Assembly (NCBI GenBank): GCA_944387775.1
Contig: CALXGE010000007.1
Span: 1 to 47,611, forward strand
Direction: 5' to 3'
Source of the DNA: an uncultured Oscillospiraceae bacterium
GTDB lineage: Bacteria > Bacillota > Clostridia > Oscillospirales > Oscillospiraceae
Length of the DNA: 47,611 nt
The number at the start of each line of letters is the position of its first letter. The stretch's first letter is position 1. Below the pieces are notes generated by a model. That model was given only the letters and a program-made list of their open reading frames with translations. It was not told the DNA's origin and did not search any database. Made by a program: the position numbers and the translations under genes. This document shows, piece after piece, positions 25,454 to 31,705 of the stretch.

Positions 25454-25523
25454 ACTGCTTTGAATATGTGTTTTTAAGAATGGTTGCTCCGCGTATTTTA
25501 AGGAAAATAGAATGACGTGTGAA

Positions 25524-26114
25524 TTATGGCTGCTGTTCCAGATCCTTCAGAGCCTGTGGGGTATCGATATCCTGCAGCTCCCGCTCCGCCGTCTCCAACA
25601 GTAGTAATGCCTCCGGGTGCCGACGGATCACGCCACTGCCGCCGCGATCTCCTTCCAGGGCCATCAGCTCCGGGAAGAACCGGGCGGGGAAGAGGCAGGG
25701 GTTTCCGCGCACGCCGTTGTGGGCAAGAGCCACAATGGCGGTCGGATTCTCCCGCCATAGAGCCACTGCCGCCGCTACGGTCTCCCGGCGAAGGAGCGGC
25801 TGGTCCGATACCTGGAAGAGCACGCCGTCACAGTCATCCATAGCGGAGAGTCCCAGCTGGATAGTCCGGCTGATGCCCAGCTCCGGATGGTGGTTTTCTA
25901 CCGCCTGGAAACCAAATTTTTCTGCAAGAGCTGCTACTTCCGGGTACTGGGTCACCACTGCGATTCGGTGAAACACCTCTGTAGGCACCGCCTCCAGCGC
26001 CCGGTGGATCAGAGACTTTCCACCTATCTCCCGGGCCAGTTTGTTTTCTCCAAAGCGGCTGGCATTCCCCGCCGCCATCACCACGCAGCCGATCCGCAGG
26101 GTATTCTCTTCCAT
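25524..26114 (-). CDS. mocA: Molybdenum cofactor cytidylyltransferase / YgfJ-type accessory protein
   Basis: A 196-residue NTP-transferase-fold protein. The nucleotide loop reads VVMAAGNASRFGENKL, with later VLFQVSDQPLLRRETV holding the metal-binding Asp and GVRGNPCLFPARFF the substrate loop. This is the MocA/YgfJ family, which makes molybdopterin cytosine dinucleotide for xanthine-dehydrogenase-type enzymes, and which is tied to selenium-dependent molybdenum hydroxylases in Clostridia. The start at 26114 follows GGAGATGAAAGT; an in-frame extension to 26171 lies in the promoter. It is divergent from xdhA, fitting its job. Confidence 0.88.
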   Translation of the reverse strand: MEENTLRIGCVVMAAGNASRFGENKLAREIGGKSLIHRALEAVPTEVFHRIAVVTQYPEVAALAEKFGFQAVENHHPELGISRTIQLGLSAMDDCDGVLFQVSDQPLLRRETVAAAVALWRENPTAIVALAHNGVRGNPCLFPARFFPELMALEGDRGGSGVIRRHPEALLLLETAERELQDIDTPQALKDLEQQP

Positions 26115-26148
26115 ACTTTCATCTCCGTTGGGCAGGTTTGTTTTTGCC

Positions 26149-26178
26149 AGTATACCTTTTTTTAGAGACAATCGTCAA
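26149..26178 (-). promoter_or_regulatory. Promoter of mocA
   Basis: Minus strand TTGACG (26178-26173), 18-base spacer, TATACT (26154-26149). Confidence 0.7.
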
Positions 26179-26221
26179 CTGCGAGAAGAGCGGTATCCTG
26201 GAACTAGGATAACGAAAGTGC

Positions 26222-26250
26222 TGTACAGCTAAAAATTCTTGTGGTATAAT
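26222..26250 (+). promoter_or_regulatory. Probable promoter of xdhABC
   Basis: TATAAT at 26245-26250 with a weak -35 TGTACA (26222-26227), 17-base spacer. A weak -35 box suggests an activator, possibly the ModE-like protein. Confidence 0.55.
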
Positions 26251-26329
26251 AACAATAATTTAGTAAAATGCACAATAGACGGGGCGATCTTCGGATACCC
26301 CAGACGACGAACAAGGAGGCTGATGCACG

Positions 26330-28618
26330 ATGAGCAAGAGCGTAGGCCAGAGTGTAAAGCGGGTAGACGCCTTTGAAAAAGCCACTGGCCGGGCAAAGTA
26401 TACCGACGATCTGTGCGATCGCAGCGCGTTGGTAGTGCGCCTGGTCCATTCCACCATCGCCCATGGTATGGTCACCGCCATCGATACTGCGGAGGCCATA
26501 AAGGTCCCCGGCGTGGTAAAGATTCTTACCTGCTTTGACGTGCCGAATATCCCCTTCCCAACAGCGGGCCACCCCTGGAGCACGGATCCCCACCACCAGG
26601 ATGTAGCGGACCGGCTGCTGATGAATCGTCATGTGCGCTACTACGGCGACGAGGTGGCCGCAGTGGTGGCGGAGAATGAGGTGGCTGCGGCTCAGGCGGC
26701 CCGGCTGGTAAAGGTGAGCTACGAGGAGTACCCCTTCGTGCTGGATGTGCAGAAGGCGATGGAGCCCGGCGCCCCCCAGCTTCACGAGGAGTATCCCAAT
26801 AACATCCTGGCCCATACTCAGATCCGCAACGGAAACTATGAGGAAGCCATCAAGGAGCCGGGGCTCATCAAGGTGGAGGGCTGGTACGATACTCCCACTG
26901 TTCAGCACTGCCACATTGAAAACCACATCTGTACCGCCTATATGGAGGCGGGGCGTATCACCGTCACCAGTTCCACCCAGATCCCCCACATCGTCCGTCG
27001 GGTCTGCGGTCAGGCCCTGGGGATCCCCTGGGGCAAGGTGCGGATCATCAAGCCCTACATCGGCGGCGGCTTTGGCAACAAGCAGGACGCCCTCTATGAG
27101 CCCCTGTGCGCTTGGCTTACCACCCAGGTGGGAGGTCGGCTGGTGAAGATTGACTGCTCCCGGGAGGAGACTTTCGTCAGCAACCGGGTCCGCCATGCCA
27201 TCCGTACCCACATCATCTCCTGGGTCCGGCCCGACGGTACCTTTGCTGCCCGGAAGATCGAGTGCTTCTCCAACCAGGGCGCTTACGCCTCCCACGGCCA
27301 CGGCGTGGTGGCCAAGGGCATGGGAGCGTTCCCCCAGATTTATCCCTGCCCCAATGTGGAGGGGGATGCCTGGAGCGTATTCACCAACAAGCCCGCCGCC
27401 GGCGCCATGCGGGGCTACGGCATCCCCCAGGCCATGTGGGCAGGGGAGAGCCACATCGACGACGTGGCCCGGGCCCTGGGCCGGGAGCCTCTGGAGTATC
27501 GCTATCAGATCGTCATGCCCAAGGGCTATGTGGATGGCTTCAGCAAGAATGAAAACTACTATGACACCTTCCGTCAGGTGATGGACAAGGGACGCAAGGC
27601 CCTGGACTACGACCGGAAGCGGGAGGAGTACGCGGGCCAGACCGGTCCAGTGCGCCGTGGCGTAGGTATGGCCCTCTTCTGGTACAACACCGCCGTGTGG
27701 CCCATCTCTCTGGAGTCCTCCTCCTGCCGGATGGTCCTCAACCAGGACGGCTCCATCCAGGTACAGACCGGTGAGACGGAGATCGGCCAGGGCTGCGACA
27801 CCGCCTATGCCCAGATGGCCGCCGACGCGGTGGGTATCCCCTTTGAGGATGTCCATGTGGTGTCCACCCAGGATACCGACATCACCCCCTTCGGCACCGG
27901 CGCCTACGCCTCCCGGCAGACCTATATCGGCGGCTTCTCCATCCGCCAGACGGGGCAGATGCTCAAGGAGCGGATCCTCACCTATGCCCAGGAGCTGACC
28001 CGGCAGATGCGCTCTGATTTGGATATCATCGACGGGAAGATTGTTCGCATTACCGATGGGCGGGAGCTGATGACGCTGGGTGAGCTGGCTACCGAGGCCC
28101 TCTACAGCCTGGAGCACAGTGAGCACATTACCGCCGAGAGTACCTACCAGATCAAGAATAACGCCTACTCCTTCGGCTGCACCTTTGCCGAGGTAGAGGT
28201 GGATATCCCCATGTGCAAGGTGAAGCTGCTGAACATCGTCAATGTCCACGACTGCGGCAACCTCATCAATCCCGCCTTGGCGGAGGCCCAGGTCCACGGC
28301 GGCATGTCCATGGGCATTGGCTACGGCCTCAGCGAGGAGCTGAAGTTCGATGAGAAGACCGGCAAACCGCTGAACAACAACCTCCTGGACTACAAGCTCT
28401 CCACCTTCATGGACCATCCCCATCTCCAGGCCCTCTTCGTGGAGAACCCGGAGCCCACCAGTCCCTACGGCACCAAGGCCCTGGGCGAACCTCCGGCCTG
28501 CAGTCCTGCACCGGCCATCCGCAATGCTATTTTGAACGCCACCGGCGTGGCCTGCAACAATGCGCCCATGACGCCCCATGTCCTCTTTGCACGGTTCAAA
28601 GAGGAAGGACTGCTGTGA
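26330..28618 (+). CDS. xdhA: Xanthine dehydrogenase-type molybdenum-binding subunit
   Basis: A 762-residue subunit close in size to E. coli XdhA (752). It has GKAKYTDD-type start, the molybdopterin-binding loops YIGGGFGNKQD and AGAMRGYG, QTGETEIGQGCD, and the end of the active site GTKALGEPPACSPAPAI with the catalytic Glu. It binds the molybdenum cofactor and hydroxylates a heterocycle such as xanthine or hypoxanthine, passing electrons to the Fe-S and FAD partners. AAGGAGG precedes the ATG. The substrate cannot be fixed from sequence: nicotinate, purine and other hydroxylases share these motifs. Confidence 0.88.
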   Translation: MSKSVGQSVKRVDAFEKATGRAKYTDDLCDRSALVVRLVHSTIAHGMVTAIDTAEAIKVPGVVKILTCFDVPNIPFPTAGHPWSTDPHHQDVADRLLMNRHVRYYGDEVAAVVAENEVAAAQAARLVKVSYEEYPFVLDVQKAMEPGAPQLHEEYPNNILAHTQIRNGNYEEAIKEPGLIKVEGWYDTPTVQHCHIENHICTAYMEAGRITVTSSTQIPHIVRRVCGQALGIPWGKVRIIKPYIGGGFGNKQDALYEPLCAWLTTQVGGRLVKIDCSREETFVSNRVRHAIRTHIISWVRPDGTFAARKIECFSNQGAYASHGHGVVAKGMGAFPQIYPCPNVEGDAWSVFTNKPAAGAMRGYGIPQAMWAGESHIDDVARALGREPLEYRYQIVMPKGYVDGFSKNENYYDTFRQVMDKGRKALDYDRKREEYAGQTGPVRRGVGMALFWYNTAVWPISLESSSCRMVLNQDGSIQVQTGETEIGQGCDTAYAQMAADAVGIPFEDVHVVSTQDTDITPFGTGAYASRQTYIGGFSIRQTGQMLKERILTYAQELTRQMRSDLDIIDGKIVRITDGRELMTLGELATEALYSLEHSEHITAESTYQIKNNAYSFGCTFAEVEVDIPMCKVKLLNIVNVHDCGNLINPALAEAQVHGGMSMGIGYGLSEELKFDEKTGKPLNNNLLDYKLSTFMDHPHLQALFVENPEPTSPYGTKALGEPPACSPAPAIRNAILNATGVACNNAPMTPHVLFARFKEEGLL

Positions 28619-28636
28619 GAAAGGAGAGACGCCACC

Positions 28637-29521
28637 ATGTATGATTTGAAAGCACTGTACGAGGCGGAGAGTGTTCAGGATGCCATCCGCCTGCGTTTGG
28701 AGCACCCTGAAGCCCAGATCATCGCCGGCGGTACCGACGTGCTGGTGCAGATGCGGGAGGGCAAGCGGGCCGGCAAGGAGCTCATCTCCATCTACGGCAT
28801 CGACGCCATGCGGGGAATCACCCTGGATGAGGCGGAGAACATCCGCATTGGCTCCCTTACCAGCTTCAGCCATATCACCAAGGACCCCATCATTCAGAAA
28901 TACATCAACGTCCTGGGAGAGGCAGTGGATCAGGTGGGCGGCCCTCAGATCCGCAACGCCGGCACCATCGGCGGCAATACCTGCAACGGCGTCACCAGCG
29001 CCGACAGCGCTTCTACCCTGTTTGCCTGGGATGCCATCATTGAGCTCACCGGCAAGGACGGCGTTCGACGCCTGCCCATTCAGGAGTTTTACCTGGGGGC
29101 GGGGAAGGTAGATATCCACCCCGACGAGATCCAAACCGCCATCCTGATCCCCAAGGCCAGCTATGAGAACTGTTTTGGCCACTACATCAAGTACGCCATG
29201 CGCAATGCCATGGACATTGCCACCACCGGCTGCTCGGTGAACGTGGTCCTCAGCGAGGATAAGAAGTCCATTGCCCGGGCCAGGATTGCCTACGGTGTGG
29301 CGGGACCCATCCCCATGCGGGTGCCCACTGCCGAGGTGGCAGCTGCGGGAAAGCCTCTTACCCGGGAGACGGCAGACGCCTTTGCTGCCGCAGTGCTGGC
29401 TGACATCCATCCCCGGGACAGCTGGCGAGCCAGCAAGGATTTCCGGGAACATATTGCGGTGGAAATGGCCCGCCGGGCCCTCATTGAATCCATTAAACTG
29501 GCGGGAGGTGTAATGGCATGA
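28637..29521 (+). CDS. xdhB: Xanthine dehydrogenase-type FAD-binding subunit
   Basis: A 294-residue FAD subunit (E. coli XdhB is 292). It has the FAD motifs IIAGGTDVLVQMREGK (about 30-45) and RNAGTIGGNTCNGVTSADSA (about 112-131), then the CO-dehydrogenase flavoprotein C-terminal domain. It carries electrons from the Fe-S subunit to NAD+ or another acceptor. It starts 18 bases after xdhA and overlaps xdhC by four bases. Confidence 0.92.
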   Translation: MYDLKALYEAESVQDAIRLRLEHPEAQIIAGGTDVLVQMREGKRAGKELISIYGIDAMRGITLDEAENIRIGSLTSFSHITKDPIIQKYINVLGEAVDQVGGPQIRNAGTIGGNTCNGVTSADSASTLFAWDAIIELTGKDGVRRLPIQEFYLGAGKVDIHPDEIQTAILIPKASYENCFGHYIKYAMRNAMDIATTGCSVNVVLSEDKKSIARARIAYGVAGPIPMRVPTAEVAAAGKPLTRETADAFAAAVLADIHPRDSWRASKDFREHIAVEMARRALIESIKLAGGVMA

Positions 29522-30009
29522 GCAAGCAGTATAAAGTGATCCATTGTACCATCAACGGCAGAGAGGTGGAGCAGGCGGTGGATGTCCGCGCCAGCCTCAC
29601 CGACATGCTCCGCAACGACTTCCGCCTCACCAGCGTGAAGAAGGGCTGCGAGGTAGGGGAGTGCGGTGCCTGCAACGTCATCATTGACGGGGAGTGCTAC
29701 AACTCCTGCCTGTACCTGGCGGCCTGGGCCGACGGGAAAAATATCCGTACTTTGGAGGGCCTTATGGGTCCCGACGGGGAGCTCAGCGACATTCAGCAGG
29801 CCTTCATCGACGAGGCAGCCATTCAGTGTGGTTTCTGCACCCCCGGCTTCATCATGACCGCTGTGGAGATCCTGGAGAGCGGCAAGGAGTATACCGACGA
29901 TGAGCTGCGGAAGCTCCTCTCTGGCCACCTCTGCCGTTGCACCGGCTATGAGAACATCCTGCGGGCGGTGAAAAAAACCATGCTCCGCCGTCTGGGGAAG
30001 GAAGCCTGA
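29518..30009 (+). CDS. xdhC: Xanthine dehydrogenase-type 2Fe-2S subunit
   Basis: A 163-residue iron-sulfur subunit (E. coli XdhC is 159). The plant-type cluster ligands are in GCEVGECGACNVIIDGECYN and the second cluster in QCGFCTPGFIM and HLCRCTGYENI, so both [2Fe-2S] centres are complete. Preceded by GGGAGGTG. Last gene of xdhABC, followed by a strong terminator. Confidence 0.94.
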   Translation: MSKQYKVIHCTINGREVEQAVDVRASLTDMLRNDFRLTSVKKGCEVGECGACNVIIDGECYNSCLYLAAWADGKNIRTLEGLMGPDGELSDIQQAFIDEAAIQCGFCTPGFIMTAVEILESGKEYTDDELRKLLSGHLCRCTGYENILRAVKKTMLRRLGKEA

Positions 30010-30050
30010 GAAGTCCGTTCAGCGATCTGACGCAAAGTAGTATAACAGCA

Positions 30051-30079
30051 GCGCCCGGCCAGCGGCCGGGCGCTTTTTT
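30051..30079 (+). terminator. Terminator after xdhABC
   Basis: GCGCCCGGCC-agc-GGCCGGGCGC followed by TTTTTT. Confidence 0.93.
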
Positions 30080-30164
30080 GATGCGATTGTCGGTTACTGT
30101 CCGGTTTTTCACCCTGCATTTGGGGTACACTGGTACCATCAAAGAAAACAGGGAGGACAAAACC

Positions 30165-30266
30165 ATGAAAGGCTACTACAACAACAGTGGATATATGGGC
30201 TATGTGGGCGGCCGGTGGGTGCTGTTCGCCTGCGAGAGCGACTATGTGGAGTATATGGAGGGCTGA
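30165..30266 (+). CDS. 33-residue small protein between xdhC and the ModE-like gene
   Basis: The frame reads MKGYYNNSGYMGYVGGRWVL and on to a C-terminal acidic Asp/Glu/Tyr-rich end, 33 residues in all. GGGAGGACAAAACC gives a good ribosome site, and a TACACT -10-like box sits at 30126-30131. The composition is striking: six Tyr, six Gly, one Cys, no Pro, no His. It lacks a membrane segment or known motif. It lies outside the xdh operon (terminator before) and 64 bases before the ModE-like start. From memory, similar short Gly/Tyr proteins occur in other Clostridia, but I could not check this. Function unknown. Confidence 0.65.
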   Translation: MKGYYNNSGYMGYVGGRWVLFACESDYVEYMEG

Positions 30267-30271
30267 GACCC

Positions 30272-30300
30272 TTGCCGTGTCGGCGGTCCCATGGTATACT
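30272..30300 (+). promoter_or_regulatory. Promoter of the ModE-like gene
   Basis: TTGCCG (30272-30277), 17-base spacer, TATACT (30295-30300). Confidence 0.65.
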
Positions 30301-30329
30301 GAAAAAAACGTGCGGGGAGGACAGGGACC

Positions 30330-30746
30330 ATGGAGAGGAAAAAGCTGCATCCGGTGATTACCGTCCGGCTGTATACCGATGAGAAGTGCTTTGGTCCGGG
30401 GGTCGCCATGCTCCTGGAACGGGTGGAGCGTCTCCACTCCCTGCGGTCAGCTGCCATGGATATGGATATGGCCTATTCCAAGGCCTGGACCATTCTGCGC
30501 AATGCGGAGAAGCAGCTGGGATACAAGCTCATCTCTTCCACTACCGGCGGCCGCCATGGAGGCGGTGCGGTACTGACGGAAGAGGGAGAGCGGATGCTTT
30601 CTGCCTACAACGCCTTTGCCCGGGAGGTCCAGGAGAGTGGCCAGGCGCTGTTTCGGAAGTACTTCGCGGATTTACCGCGGGGCGAAGAGCTCCCGGGAGA
30701 TGATGCAGGAGAGATGGTTTTTCAGGATACAGTGAAAGATCAATAG
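30330..30746 (+). CDS. ModE N-terminal-type winged-helix regulator
   Basis: A 138-residue DNA-binding protein. The segment FGPGVAMLLERVERLHSLRS, then DMDMAYSKAWTILRNAEKQLG and TGGRHGGGAVLTEEGERML, is the LysR-like winged helix of ModE (molybdate-responsive regulator). The TOBE molybdate-binding domains of full-length ModE (about 260 residues) are missing; the last 30 residues are acidic and probably disordered. Such short versions are common beside molybdenum enzyme genes. Control of the xdh genes or molybdate uptake is inferred from context. Start after GGGGAGGACAGGGACC. Confidence 0.85.
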   Translation: MERKKLHPVITVRLYTDEKCFGPGVAMLLERVERLHSLRSAAMDMDMAYSKAWTILRNAEKQLGYKLISSTTGGRHGGGAVLTEEGERMLSAYNAFAREVQESGQALFRKYFADLPRGEELPGDDAGEMVFQDTVKDQ

Positions 30747-30748
30747 AA

Positions 30749-30774
30749 CGGCGCCGTCCGACAGGACGGCGCCG
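30749..30774. terminator. Terminator after the ModE-like gene
   Basis: CGGCGCCGTCC-gaca-GGACGGCGCCG, two bases after the stop. On the minus strand it is followed by TTCTATT, so it may also end a minus-strand transcript from the RNA candidate next to it. Confidence 0.8.
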
Positions 30775-30789
30775 CATTCTCGCATAGGG

Positions 30790-30955
30790 AAGCCCCGCAG
30801 TGGCCGTGTGAACCCTGTTATAACCTGCACATATTAGGCAGGTGGGTCGCCTGCAGCGTCCTTTACTGCTTCCAACTTCCAACCGCAGGTGGCAGCCGGG
30901 AGGCCTGCAAACCAGACGCTGAACCAGCATCCCGTATAACAGAATGTGGGTTAAA
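30790..30955. ncRNA. Candidate rod-shaped structured RNA, strand and family unknown
   Basis: No protein gene fits here. Nested complementary segments form a long rod: AACCC/GGGTT (30811-30815, 30948-30952), CTGTTATA/TATAACAG (30815-30822, 30935-30942; the two outer helices share base 30815), CAGCGTC/GACGCTG (30854-30860, 30915-30921) and GCAGG/CCTGC (30885-30889, 30904-30908), with a side hairpin CCTGC/GCAGG (30824-30842) in one arm of the central internal loop. Length and rod-plus-bubble shape recall 6S RNA, but I see no clear promoter on either strand. Confidence 0.4.
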
Positions 30956-30992
30956 AAAAGGTCCATCACGCACCCCGCAGGGCATGGATTCC
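30956..30992 (-). terminator. Possible terminator after the DUF1292 gene
   Basis: On the minus strand TCCAT...ATGGA enclosing GCCC-tgc-GGGG is followed by CCTTTTTTT. The stem is short and asymmetric. Confidence 0.4.
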
Positions 30993-31041
30993 ATTGTCAG
31001 GAACTTTTTGGATAGAATCGCGTCTATAGAGGAAAGAGCGC

Positions 31042-31326
31042 TTATTCCTCGTCCTCAAAGAGACGCTCCATGAAGAGGTCGTATACGGTGTTGAGCTCCT
31101 CGTCACTGTCAAGTGTAGAAAGCAGTTCCTCGCCGTTCTCCTCAATGGTCTTGAGAATCACTAAGCCGTAGTCTTCGCTGTCCTCGTCGGCGCCCTCCTC
31201 CACGGCGGGGCAGAAGGCCATATAGGTCTGACCGTTGTGCTCCAGGGCGTCCAGCATCTCCAGCTCGATATCGTTGCCGTCTTCGTCGGTGATAGTGATA
31301 AAATCAGGGCCGTATTCCTCGCTCAT
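31042..31326 (-). CDS. DUF1292 (YrzB-like) acidic protein
   Basis: A 94-residue, very acidic protein. It has the DUF1292 pattern FITITDEDGNDIELEMLDAL and YMAFCPAVEEGADEDSEDYG, then a C-terminal helix TVYDLFMERLF. The family is widespread in Firmicutes, usually near ruvX and alaS; its function is not known. Start ATG 31326 sits behind a perfect AAGGAGG; the in-frame extension to 31413 has none. It stands alone here. Confidence 0.88.
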   Translation of the reverse strand: MSEEYGPDFITITDEDGNDIELEMLDALEHNGQTYMAFCPAVEEGADEDSEDYGLVILKTIEENGEELLSTLDSDEELNTVYDLFMERLFEDEE

Positions 31327-31384
31327 GGCGGGTACCTCCTTGTGGTGGTGGACTGGGGGTTTCCCCGTCGCTTGCTGTGAGTAT

Positions 31385-31413
31385 AGTGTACCTGCTTTTT
31401 TCTCAAATTGCAA
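31385..31413 (-). promoter_or_regulatory. Promoter of the DUF1292 gene
   Basis: Minus strand TTGCAA (31413-31408), 17-base spacer, TACACT (31390-31385). Confidence 0.6.
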
Positions 31414-31542
31414 GGCCTCTCATCTGTGATATTTCGACGATTTCCTTTGCACTTTTTTGTATTTTACGGAGAAATCGGCCTTCTCAGTCAGGAAAATGCT
31501 GGATTTTGAGATTTTTTTTATACGAATCAGGTTGACAAGCTG

Positions 31543-31572
31543 TGCTATACTATAAATTGGGATATAGTATAG
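31543..31572 (+). promoter_or_regulatory. Extended -10 promoter inside a perfect palindrome, upstream of PBP1
   Basis: TGCTATACT (31543-31551) is an extended -10 element. The same bases form CTATACTATA (31545-31554), exactly inverted after eight bases as TATAGTATAG (31563-31572). This 10+10 dyad over the start region looks like an operator for an unidentified dimeric repressor. Confidence 0.55.
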
Positions 31573-31705
31573 GCTATGTCCGTGTACCAAACAGTGTGAA
31601 AAGAAAGGGAAAAATCCTTTTTTGCGGCTTTTGCCGTGTTTGCCGTCTAAATCAAGAGACGGCGTGGTCAACAGTAAGAAAAGGATGAAAAGGAGGTTAT
31701 CCTGC

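Noticed and set aside
26204..29452. A 1082-residue open frame opposite xdhA/xdhB
   Set aside because: It mirrors real genes on the plus strand; composition is Gly/His/Leu-rich without domains or a ribosome site. It is a by-product of GC-rich codon use.
30060..31020. A frameshifted or lost gene between xdhC and DUF1292
   Set aside because: All frames are short and the region is accounted for by the 33-residue protein, the ModE-like gene, its terminator and the RNA candidate.
31532..31537. TTGACA as the -35 box of the class A PBP promoter
   Set aside because: No -10 box lies 16-18 bases downstream; the nearest is 8 or 13 bases away. An extended -10 element explains the promoter better.
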